Below are positions 31,064 through 38,908 of a DNA stretch of 64,000 nucleotides, one piece after another. The DNA is from JASLDZ01 sp964242625. Its GTDB lineage: Bacteria > Pseudomonadota > Alphaproteobacteria > Caulobacterales > Caulobacteraceae. The notes under the pieces are model-generated. The model saw only the letters and a list, made by a program, of their open reading frames with translations. It was not told the DNA's origin and did not search any database. Location of the stretch: NCBI GenBank assembly GCA_964242625.1, contig CAXTAO010000003.1, positions 62,001 through 126,000 on the forward strand. Direction: 5' to 3'. Within the stretch, counting starts at the first letter, position 1. Every line of letters begins with the position of its first letter. Position numbers and translations under genes: made by a program.

Positions 31064-34000
31064 ATGGGCTCGGGGACGGCTGCACGTACGGTTCGGGGGG
31101 GCGTGGTGCTGCGCGCCGTTCTCCTTCTTGGCGGCTCGGTGGTGGCGCTGAACGCGGCGACCGCGCCGGCGTGGGCGCAGACCAACGTTTCCGCCGGCAA
31201 CGGTCCGCCTTCACAGACGGGCGTTCCGCCTCAGGACAACGGTGCGGTCGACAACAGCGCCTCCGCGCGTGAGGCCGGCGCGCCCAAGGACCAGGGCACG
31301 AACCCGACCGCGGGGCCCTCCAACATCCCGACCACCACGTCGGGCGGCAACGAAACGTCCACCTCGCCTTCGACGGCCGGCGCAGGCAACGAGATCGTGG
31401 TCACGGGCATCCGTGGCTCGCTCCAACGCAACCTCGACATCAAGCGCAACTCGACGGGCATCGTGGACGCGATCTCGTCGGAGGACATTGGCAAATTCCC
31501 TGATTCCAACGTCGCGCAGGCTATCCAGCGCATTCCCGGCGTCTCCATCAGCCGCGGCGCCGTCAGCGTGGGTGGAACGCCCACCTCAAACGGCGAAGCC
31601 AGCCAGATCACCGTCCGCGGCTTCGGCCCGACGTTCAATGAGACGCTGTTCGACGATCGTCAGATCGCTTCCGGCACCACCAACCGTGCTTTCGATTTCA
31701 GCGCGGTGGGCGCCGACTTCGTAGGCGAGCTCGACGTGCTGAAGACTCCGGACGCCTCGCTTTCGGCCGGCGCGATCGGCGCGACCATCAACATCAAGTA
31801 CCCCAAGCCGTTCGACCATCCCGGTCCGCGCCTGGCTGTCTCGGGCTCCACGAGCTACTCGCCCGAGGACGGTCACGCCACGCCGAACGCCGGAGTGCTG
31901 TTCAGCGACACCTTCCTCGACAACAAGTTCGGGATCTTGGCCGACTACGCCTATTCCGACCACAAGAACCGCAGCAACCACATCAACAACCAGGGCTGGA
32001 TCGGCACCACGATCGCGCCCTCGCAGCTCGACGGCGCCCCCGCCGGCGCGTCCACCGCCTCCACGCTCAACTCCTGGCAGCCGCGCGACTACGGTCAATA
32101 CCAGGAGTTCACCGACACCAGCCGGCAGGACGCCCGCGTCGTGCTGCAGTGGCGGCCGATGGAAAATATCCTGATCACGCTGAACGATAACTACTCACGT
32201 GAGAAGGTGCGGACGGCGCAGAACGGCTACAGCGTCTGGTTCAGCAGCGACGCGTTCCAGAACGTGCATCGTGACGGCAACGGGACCATCACGAGCTTCC
32301 TGCAGCCGGGCGAGCCGATCGACTTTCAGTCGCAGATCAACGGATCGGTTCTCGAGAACAACGAGTACGGCTTCAACCTGAAGTGGGACGTATCCGCGAA
32401 CTTCACCGTGGACGTCGATCTGGATCGCGCCGAGTCCAAGCTGAACCCCGACAACCAGCTCAGCTCGATCGACGCCGATGTCGGCTACAACAAGGGCAAC
32501 ACGATCGGAGAGATCGTGCCCGGCGGCAGCGCGCTGCCCTACCTCGTGGGTCTGGGCGTCAACGGCAACACCAACCCGCTGTACGACCCGGCGATGATCG
32601 GCTCGCACGTGCTGCCGATCGGCTCGCAGCGCAATACCGACATCGTCCAGCAGGGGAAGATCCAGGGCACCTGGCACGACGACAATTTGCAGATCCGGGT
32701 CGGCGGTCAGTATGTGACCGACCACGACCATCTCCGGAACTTCGACGACTTCGGGAACAACGATTGGCAGGCTTTCGCCGGCTACGGTCCCTTCGGCACG
32801 CTCGGAACGGGCGTCGCCCTGCCGGCGAGCTTCTTCACCCACAGCTACAGCAGCTCTGACTTCCTGCCTGGGCAGTCGGGATCGAAGAACCTCCCGGCGC
32901 AGGTGCTCAAGTACGACCCCTACCAGGTGCTGAACTATCTGCAGAGTTTGGGGAATCCTCAGACGCAGACCGTCCCCGGCTTCGCCAACTCGGGGAGCTA
33001 CAACGGCACCTATCGGATTGCCGAAGAACTGGGCAGCCACCAGGACATCACCAACAGCACCTGGTCTGGGTACGTCAGCGTCTCTGAGAAGACGCACCTC
33101 GCCCAGTTCCCTTTGCAGATCAACTTCGGTCTGCGAGAAGAGGTCACCCGCTCGACCTCCGCCGGCATCGGCCAGCAGCCGATCGCCCTGGTCCAGCAGG
33201 CGGGCGACCCGACGGCGCTCCAGGTCATCTACAGCGACGGTTCGGTCCCGATCCGCAAGAGCTTCACCTACTCGAACCTTCTGCCGAACATCGATCTGAA
33301 CCTGTCGTTGACAGACAAGATCAAGCTTCGCGTCGACGCGTCGCGCACGTTGACCCGTCCGCCGCTGGCCGACTTGTCGCCGGTGCTGAACGTGGGCGCG
33401 TCACAGCGGACCACGGGTCTGACGGCGAGCGGTAATAATCCGCTGCTGCAGCCATTCCTGGCCGACAACTTCGATCTGGGCATCGAGTGGTATTACGCCC
33501 GCAACTCCTACATCTCGATCGACGGCTTCCTGAAGCATGTGACGAACTTCATCGTCGCCGGAAGCAGCCAGCAGAACATCAACGGGGTCATCAACCCGGT
33601 GACCGGCCAGCCGGCGGTGTTCTCGGTCAACGGCTATGTCAACGGGCCGGCCGCGACCATTCGCGGCCTGGAACTCGCGGCCCAGCACGTGTTCGGAGAC
33701 ACGGGCTTCGGCCTTCAGGCGAACGCGACCATCGTGGGGTCGGACCATTCGTACAACCCGAACGACCTGACCATCTCCGGTTTCGCGGTGACCGGTCTGG
33801 CGGACTCCGCCAACCTGGTCGCCTTCTACGACAAGCACGGCTTCCAGGCCCGGGTGGCGGTCAACTGGCGGGACGCGTACCTCGACCACTTCGGTCAGGC
33901 GCAATCGAGCGGATTGTTCGGGGTTGAGCCGACCTTCGTCGACTCGAACACCACGGTGGACTTCAGCACGAGCTACGACTTCACCAAGCAGCTGAACGTC

Positions 34001-34123
34001 TACTTCGAAGCCTTGAACCTGAGCGACTCCGGCTTCTTCACCCGTGGGCGGTTCTCCAATCAGTTCCTCGACGGCGTGTCGTATGGCCGACGCTTCACGG
34101 TCGGAGTGCACTACAGGTACTGA
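31064..34123 (+). CDS. TonB-dependent outer-membrane receptor 1
   Basis: 1019 residues. A signal peptide ends at about residue 37 (TAPAWA|Q). A 65-residue Ser/Thr/Asn/Pro linker follows. The TonB box/plug begins NEIVVTGIRGSLQRNLDIKRNSTGIVDAISSEDIGKFPDSNVAQAIQRIPGVSISR, then ITVRGFGP and a 22-strand-type barrel ending FTVGVHYRY with a terminal aromatic residue. The plug is of the class used for oligosaccharide uptake in Caulobacter/Xanthomonas. ATG 31064 follows GAGGGAAGG by 6 bases; a TTG at 31058 is less likely. Divergent sapC and the downstream halogenases suggest one uptake unit; the operator at 30915-30931 suggests xylose control. Confidence 0.92.
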   Translation: MGSGTAARTVRGGVVLRAVLLLGGSVVALNAATAPAWAQTNVSAGNGPPSQTGVPPQDNGAVDNSASAREAGAPKDQGTNPTAGPSNIPTTTSGGNETSTSPSTAGAGNEIVVTGIRGSLQRNLDIKRNSTGIVDAISSEDIGKFPDSNVAQAIQRIPGVSISRGAVSVGGTPTSNGEASQITVRGFGPTFNETLFDDRQIASGTTNRAFDFSAVGADFVGELDVLKTPDASLSAGAIGATINIKYPKPFDHPGPRLAVSGSTSYSPEDGHATPNAGVLFSDTFLDNKFGILADYAYSDHKNRSNHINNQGWIGTTIAPSQLDGAPAGASTASTLNSWQPRDYGQYQEFTDTSRQDARVVLQWRPMENILITLNDNYSREKVRTAQNGYSVWFSSDAFQNVHRDGNGTITSFLQPGEPIDFQSQINGSVLENNEYGFNLKWDVSANFTVDVDLDRAESKLNPDNQLSSIDADVGYNKGNTIGEIVPGGSALPYLVGLGVNGNTNPLYDPAMIGSHVLPIGSQRNTDIVQQGKIQGTWHDDNLQIRVGGQYVTDHDHLRNFDDFGNNDWQAFAGYGPFGTLGTGVALPASFFTHSYSSSDFLPGQSGSKNLPAQVLKYDPYQVLNYLQSLGNPQTQTVPGFANSGSYNGTYRIAEELGSHQDITNSTWSGYVSVSEKTHLAQFPLQINFGLREEVTRSTSAGIGQQPIALVQQAGDPTALQVIYSDGSVPIRKSFTYSNLLPNIDLNLSLTDKIKLRVDASRTLTRPPLADLSPVLNVGASQRTTGLTASGNNPLLQPFLADNFDLGIEWYYARNSYISIDGFLKHVTNFIVAGSSQQNINGVINPVTGQPAVFSVNGYVNGPAATIRGLELAAQHVFGDTGFGLQANATIVGSDHSYNPNDLTISGFAVTGLADSANLVAFYDKHGFQARVAVNWRDAYLDHFGQAQSSGLFGVEPTFVDSNTTVDFSTSYDFTKQLNVYFEALNLSDSGFFTRGRFSNQFLDGVSYGRRFTVGVHYRY

Positions 34124-34132
34124 GGCCGCTGA

Positions 34133-34168
34133 GGGCCCCGCGCGCGCTTTCAGCCGCGCGGGGCCCTT
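34133..34168 (+). terminator. Terminator or attenuator after TonB receptor 1
   Basis: A perfect 12-base GC stem (GGGCCCCGCGCG with CGCGCGGGGCCC) surrounds a 10-base loop and is followed by only two T's. It probably lowers rather than stops transcription into the halogenase gene that begins 40 bases later. Confidence 0.6.
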
Positions 34169-34207
34169 CGATCTGTGTTTCCGGGCAATTCGGTGTAGAA
34201 CCGCTCC

Positions 34208-35749
34208 ATGGTCAAACCGATCCAGCGTATCGTGGTCGTGGGGGGCGGAACGGCGGGTTGGCTCACCGCCGGGGTGATCGCGGCGCGCCATCGCGCGCGC
34301 ATGGAGGCGGGGTTCTCCGTCACGCTGATCGAGTCGCCCACGGTGTCCATCATCGGCGTGGGCGAGGGCACCTGGCCAACCATGCGATCCACCCTACAGA
34401 AGATGGGGGTGTCGGAGACCGACTTCATCCGCGAGTGCGACGCCACCTTCAAGCAAGGTGCGGAGTTCATCAACTGGACCACGGGCGAGCCGGGCGACCG
34501 CTATTACCATCCGCTGATGACGCCCAACGGCTTCGAGCAGCTGAACCTCGCCTCGCATTGGCTGGCCGACACGGGAGACCGCAGCTTCTGCGACGCCGTC
34601 ACGCCGCAGGGCGAGCTCTGCGACGCCGGGCTGGCGCCCAAGTCCATCACGACTCCCGAGTATCAGGCCGTCGCCAACTACGCCTACCACCTGGATGCGG
34701 CGAAGTTCGCTCCTTTCATCCAGCGGCACTGCACTGAAAAGCTCGGCGTGCGCCATGTTTTGGCCGACGTGCGCAGGGTCGAGCAGGATGAGCGGGGCGA
34801 CATCACGGGTCTGCGCACCGACAACGGCGTCGTTGAGGGCGATCTCTTCGTCGACTGCACCGGATTCAGCTCCCTCCTTCTTGGCAAGACGCTGGGCGTG
34901 CCGTTCCGCGATTGCCGCGACATCCTGTTCTGCGACACCGCCCTCGCCGTGCAGGTGCCTTATGACGGGCCGGACGCCCCCATCGCCTCGCACACGCTGT
35001 CGACCGCGCAGAGCGCAGGGTGGATCTGGGATATCGGCCTGCCGACCCGGCGGGGGGTGGGCCACGTCTTCTCGAGCCGTCACATCAGCGACGAAGCCGC
35101 GGAGGCCGAGCTGCGCGCCTATCTCGGCCCGACGGTCCAGGATCTCGCGGTGCGCAAAATCCCCATCCGCTCGGGGCATCGCGAGGTGTTCTGGAAGAAC
35201 AACTGCGTGGCGGTGGGTCTCGCGGCCGGCTTCCTCGAGCCGCTGGAGGCGTCGGCGATTGTTCTCGTTGAACTCTCCGCCAAGCTGATCAGCGAGCAGC
35301 TGCCCGCTTGCCGCGAGGTGATGGACGTAATCGCCGCGCGCTTCAACGCCGTGACCGAATACCGGTGGGGGCGGATCATCGACTTCTTGAAGCTCCATTA
35401 TGTGTTGACGAAACGGAGAGACTCCCAGTTCTGGGTCGACAACGTCGACCCGGATTCCGTGCCTGTCCGGCTACAGAACCTGCTCCATCTCTGGGAGTAC
35501 CATTCTCCATGGTTCTTCGATGAGTTTGATCGACTGGAAGAGGTATTCCCCGCTGCGAGCTATCAATACGTCCTGTATGGGATGGGTTTCCGGACGCGCG
35601 TAGATCCGTACGATACAATGGCGACCCGAGCGCAGGCGCAGGCGTTGATGGCGCAGAACTCCGCCTCGACGCGTCGTATGGCGGCGACGCTGCCGCCCAA
35701 CCGCGACCTCATCAACAGGATATGCCGATATGGGCTGCAGCCGATATAG
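34208..35749 (+). CDS. FAD-dependent tryptophan-halogenase-family protein 1
   Basis: 513 residues, usual length. The FAD-binding motif VVGGGTAGWLTAG lies at 10-22. IGVGEGTWPTMRSTLQKMG, Lys82 in ATFKQGAEFINW (the position of the catalytic Lys of PrnA-type enzymes) and GFLEPLEASAI are also present. The WxWxIP fingerprint reads WIWDIG here, so its last Pro is lost. Such proteins cluster with TonB receptors and SapC in sugar loci, where their substrate is unknown; free tryptophan is not certain. The following small gene overlaps its 3' end by 20 bases. Confidence 0.88.
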   Translation: MVKPIQRIVVVGGGTAGWLTAGVIAARHRARMEAGFSVTLIESPTVSIIGVGEGTWPTMRSTLQKMGVSETDFIRECDATFKQGAEFINWTTGEPGDRYYHPLMTPNGFEQLNLASHWLADTGDRSFCDAVTPQGELCDAGLAPKSITTPEYQAVANYAYHLDAAKFAPFIQRHCTEKLGVRHVLADVRRVEQDERGDITGLRTDNGVVEGDLFVDCTGFSSLLLGKTLGVPFRDCRDILFCDTALAVQVPYDGPDAPIASHTLSTAQSAGWIWDIGLPTRRGVGHVFSSRHISDEAAEAELRAYLGPTVQDLAVRKIPIRSGHREVFWKNNCVAVGLAAGFLEPLEASAIVLVELSAKLISEQLPACREVMDVIAARFNAVTEYRWGRIIDFLKLHYVLTKRRDSQFWVDNVDPDSVPVRLQNLLHLWEYHSPWFFDEFDRLEEVFPAASYQYVLYGMGFRTRVDPYDTMATRAQAQALMAQNSASTRRMAATLPPNRDLINRICRYGLQPI

Positions 35750-36140
35750 GTGGACAGCCTATCTGGGCGCGCTCGCGACCGTAATGCTGACCGGCTCGGT
35801 CGCGGTCGCGGCGCCCGCCCAGCGGTCGGCGGCCCAGTGCTTTGACCTGAGCCGCGCCCGCGGCAAGCTGGCGCTCGACGATCGAACCCTGCTCGTCCGC
35901 GTGGACGGGGGCGTGGTGATGCGGATCGACCTGGCGGACCAGTGTCCGGGGCTGACCCGTCCGGACCCTCGCATCGTCCTCCAGGCGCGTGGCGGCGGCT
36001 ATGTCTGCGACCGCTTCGACCTGAACCTGTTGGTGGGTCGCGCCGGCGCGGCGACGGGCGGAGTTCCCTGCACGGTCTCCGCCATACGCCGGCTCAGCGC
36101 GGCCGAGGCGGCGGCTCTGCCTGCAAACCGACGCCCTTGA
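35730..36140 (+). CDS. Small exported DUF6491-like protein between the two halogenases
   Basis: 136 residues. ATG 35730 lies inside the end of the first halogenase gene, with AGGA about 10 bases before it. A signal peptide spans about 1-28 (TAYLGALATVMLTGSVAVAAPA). The mature part has three Cys (QCFDLSR, DQCPGLT, YVCDRFDLNL) plus VPCTVSAIRRLSAAEAAAL. The Cys-Phe-Asp start and Leu-Ser-x-x-Glu-Ala end resemble DUF6491 proteins, a call made from memory. Function is unknown. The overlap with one halogenase and 10-base gap to the next imply co-expression. Confidence 0.7.
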   Translation: MGCSRYRWTAYLGALATVMLTGSVAVAAPAQRSAAQCFDLSRARGKLALDDRTLLVRVDGGVVMRIDLADQCPGLTRPDPRIVLQARGGGYVCDRFDLNLLVGRAGAATGGVPCTVSAIRRLSAAEAAALPANRRP

Positions 36141-36150
36141 GCGGCGCGCG

Positions 36151-37659
36151 ATGAGCAATCCCTCCTCGGTCGCCGCGCCGATCCGGCGCGTCGCGATCGT
36201 GGGGGGCGGCACGGCTGGCTGGATGGCCGCGGCCGGTCTGGCCGCCTTCGCCTCCGCGATCGGCGCGAAGATCCAGCTTATCGAGGCCGAGGATATCGCG
36301 ACGGTGGGGGTGGGCGAGGCCACCATCCCGCCCATCATGGACTTTCTGCGCGCCATTCGCGTCGACGAGGACGAACTTCTCAGGGCCACCGGCGGCACCA
36401 TCAAGCTCGGCATCGAGTTTCGAAACTGGACGCGGCCTGACCACGCCTATTTCCACCCTTTCGGGCCCACGGGGTACCCCGTCCGCGGCGCACCCTTCTC
36501 CGCCTGCTGGCAGAGGCTGACAGCGGAAGGCGGCGGCGCGCCGCTGGACGCCTACTCGCTCCAGGCGGCGGCCGCCGCTCAGGGGCGCTTCATGCGATCG
36601 CCGCAGCCGCGTCCCTCGCCGCCGCTCGAACAGATCACCTACGCCCTGCACTTCGACGCCGTCCGCTTCGCGCGGCATCTACGGACCGTGGCCGAGCGGA
36701 GCGGGGTGACGCGTCTTGAAGGCAAGGTGGTGGAGGTGGCGCTCGACGGGGAAACGGGGTTCGTCAAGCGACTGACGCTCGCCGACGGGCGCAGCGTCGA
36801 GGCGGACCTCTTCATCGACTGCAGCGGCTTCACGGGCCTGATCATCGAAGAGGCGCTGCATGCGGGTTTCGAGGACTGGTCTCGCTGGCTGCCCTGCAAC
36901 CGGGCTGTCGCGCTGGCTTCGGCGCGCACGGGGGCCGCCCCGCCCTTCACCCGCGCCACGGCGCAGGAAGCGGGTTGGACGTGGCGCATCCCGTTGCAGC
37001 ACCGCGTCGGCAACGGCTACGTCTACTGCGACGCCTTGACCTCCGACGCGCGTGCGCTGGAGGTGATCCGCGGAGCGGTGGAGGGCGAGCCGCTCGGCGA
37101 GCCGCGTCACTTAAGCTTCCGCACCGGTCACCGAAGCCGGTTCTGGGTGAAAAACTGCGTCGCTCTCGGTCTGGCCGCCGGCTTCCTGGAGCCGCTGGAG
37201 TCCACCAGCATTCATCTGATTCAGCGCGGCATCTCCCTCTTGTTGCAGATGTTTCCCAGCCAGAGCTTCAGTGAGGCTGACGTCCGGAAGTATAATCAGA
37301 CGCTGGCGGCCGAGTTTGAGTACGTGCGCGACTTCCTCCTGCTGCACTATAGCCAGACGGAGCGGAGTGAGGAGCTCTGGAGGGCGATGCGGGACCTTGA
37401 GCTGCCCGAGACGCTGGCGGCGCGGCTGGACCTATTTCGAAGCCACGGGCGGATCTATCGGGGCGAAGGTGAACTCTTTCCCGTGCAGAGCTGGCTGTAC
37501 GTGCTCTGGGCGCAGGGAGTCAGACCGCGCGAGATCGACCCCGTCAGTCTCGTCGTTGACGCGAACATGCTCAAGCGAGATCTGGCGAGCCTGCAGCAGG
37601 CGGTGGCGGCTCATGTCGCCGCCATGCCCACCCACCAAGCTTTTCTGGACGCGCTCTAG
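36151..37659 (+). CDS. FAD-dependent tryptophan-halogenase-family protein 2
   Basis: 502 residues. It has AIVGGGTAGWMAAAGL at 15-30, VGVGEATIPPIMDFLRAI, Lys85 in GTIKLGIEFRNW, the intact WxWxIP fingerprint in GWTWRIPLQH, and GFLEPLESTSIHLIQRGI. All recognised catalytic features of flavin-dependent halogenases are present. It needs reduced FAD from a separate reductase, which I do not see nearby. It differs clearly from halogenase 1, so the two are not a recent duplication. It is followed by a possible small-RNA promoter and a strong bidirectional terminator. Confidence 0.9.
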   Translation: MSNPSSVAAPIRRVAIVGGGTAGWMAAAGLAAFASAIGAKIQLIEAEDIATVGVGEATIPPIMDFLRAIRVDEDELLRATGGTIKLGIEFRNWTRPDHAYFHPFGPTGYPVRGAPFSACWQRLTAEGGGAPLDAYSLQAAAAAQGRFMRSPQPRPSPPLEQITYALHFDAVRFARHLRTVAERSGVTRLEGKVVEVALDGETGFVKRLTLADGRSVEADLFIDCSGFTGLIIEEALHAGFEDWSRWLPCNRAVALASARTGAAPPFTRATAQEAGWTWRIPLQHRVGNGYVYCDALTSDARALEVIRGAVEGEPLGEPRHLSFRTGHRSRFWVKNCVALGLAAGFLEPLESTSIHLIQRGISLLLQMFPSQSFSEADVRKYNQTLAAEFEYVRDFLLLHYSQTERSEELWRAMRDLELPETLAARLDLFRSHGRIYRGEGELFPVQSWLYVLWAQGVRPREIDPVSLVVDANMLKRDLASLQQAVAAHVAAMPTHQAFLDAL

Positions 37660-37722
37660 CCCTTGAACGTCTTCCAAGGCGCCTGAGCGCCTTAGATGTT
37701 GGACGACGCGATCACTCTCGCG

Positions 37723-37751
37723 TTGACATCAGCAGACACTTTGGCTAGCTT
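37723..37751 (+). promoter_or_regulatory. Possible promoter in the gap after halogenase 2
   Basis: TTGACA (37723-37728), a 17-base spacer, then TAGCTT (37746-37751). No gene follows on this strand, but a strong terminator does at 37859. The pair would delimit an RNA of roughly 135 bases. This may be chance; the -10 match is partial. Confidence 0.3.
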
Positions 37752-37858
37752 CGATGTGACCGCTAACAACGGGCATATCAGCTTGCTCAAGGCTGGCAAC
37801 GGCGCATTCACGCCGAGCGAGCCTGAGCCGATCCAACCGGGCCTCCCCCCGGCCGCTC

Positions 37859-37895
37859 GGGGCGGCGCAGCCAAGGCTGCGCCGCCCCATCTTTC
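37859..37895. terminator. Strong bidirectional terminator between convergent genes
   Basis: A perfect 14-base stem (GGGGCGGCGCAGCC with GGCTGCGCCGCCCC) around AA, followed by ATCTTTCC. It lies between the rightward halogenase 2 and the leftward esterase gene ending at 37904. Confidence 0.8.
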
Positions 37896-37903
37896 CGTCC
37901 CGT

Positions 37904-38881
37904 TCAGCGCTGAGGGTCGCGGCCCGCCGTGCGCGTGAGCAGGCCGTGCATGCGGAGCCAGCGCACGTACGCATCGAACCAGCCGGTGCTCGTGGTCGGC
38001 TTGGGGTACATGCCGAAGCCGTGGCCGCCCTGTTCGTAGAGGTGGAACTCCACCGGCCGCTTGGCTCGCGTCCAGCTCTCGATCAATCCGTAGCCACGAC
38101 CCGCGAAGAAGGGATCGTTCGCGGCCAGGGCGACGAACAGAGGGGGCGCGTTCGCCGGCGCGTCGACCGTGTCGAGCGGACCGTAGATGGTGGCGATGAA
38201 GTCGGGCTGGCTGCGAGCGTCCGACAACGTCGTGGCCAGGGTGAGCATGGCGCCCGCCGAAAAGCCGATCATCCCGACCCGCGCGGGGTCCACGCGCCAC
38301 TGCGCCGCCCGCGCACGGACGAGCGCCAGGGCGGCCCGTGCGTCGGCGATCTGCGGCGTCAGATCGCCATCCAGGCGGGGGCGCGTACGCGCCCCTGCGC
38401 CGGCGAACATGGCCGCAAGGTCCTGCTGAAAGGCCGCCATGCCCGCCGGGGTCTGGTGCAGACGGTACTTCAGGACGAAAGCCGCGACCCCCTCCTGCGC
38501 CAACCGCCGGGCGACCTCGGAGCCTTCGTTCTCCATCGACAGGGTGCGGAAGCCGCCGCCCGGCGCGATGACGATCGCGGTTCCGTTCGCCCGCGCCGGA
38601 TCGGGTAGGTAGGGGGTCAGCGTCGCCGACTGCACGTTGGGGGTGAAGTCGCTGCCGTATTGGCGATACCAGGACTCCGCGACTGGAGCGTCCGGCAGCG
38701 CGCCCGTGCCGAGCGCGATCGCGTTGGGCTGGGTGGGGGTCGCCATGGGCGTCATGGCGTCGTTCTGCGCCCGGGCGCTCGGCGCCAGGCCCGCGAGCGC
38801 CAACGCCGCGAGCACGCCCGCCGCGCCGTGGCGCCTGCGACGAGAGCGAAGGCGGGTGGTCACTTCAGTCGGGGGCGTCAC
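37904..38881 (-). CDS. Exported alpha/beta-hydrolase, acetyl-esterase-like
   Basis: 325 residues. An Arg-rich N-terminus and hydrophobic core end near SARAQN (about residue 40), indicating export. The esterase features are the oxyanion region IVIAPGGGFRTLS, nucleophile Ser in MIGFSAGAM, an acidic residue near LAANDPFF, and catalytic His in QGGHGFGM. This resembles BD-FAE/acetyl-xylan-esterase-type hydrolases that strip acetyl groups from xylan. GTG 38881 follows AAGGAG by 9 bases; a GTG at 38863 is an alternative. It is the last gene of the xylB-to-esterase run. Confidence 0.82.
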   Translation of the reverse strand: MTPPTEVTTRLRSRRRRHGAAGVLAALALAGLAPSARAQNDAMTPMATPTQPNAIALGTGALPDAPVAESWYRQYGSDFTPNVQSATLTPYLPDPARANGTAIVIAPGGGFRTLSMENEGSEVARRLAQEGVAAFVLKYRLHQTPAGMAAFQQDLAAMFAGAGARTRPRLDGDLTPQIADARAALALVRARAAQWRVDPARVGMIGFSAGAMLTLATTLSDARSQPDFIATIYGPLDTVDAPANAPPLFVALAANDPFFAGRGYGLIESWTRAKRPVEFHLYEQGGHGFGMYPKPTTSTGWFDAYVRWLRMHGLLTRTAGRDPQR

Positions 38882-38908
38882 GGTGGCGTGCTCCTTCTAC
38901 GGCGGGGG

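Noticed and set aside
37696..37938. Possible 80-residue rightward gene after halogenase 2
   Set aside because: It reads through the 14-base-stem terminator and into the convergent esterase gene, lacks a ribosome binding site and has no recognisable domain.
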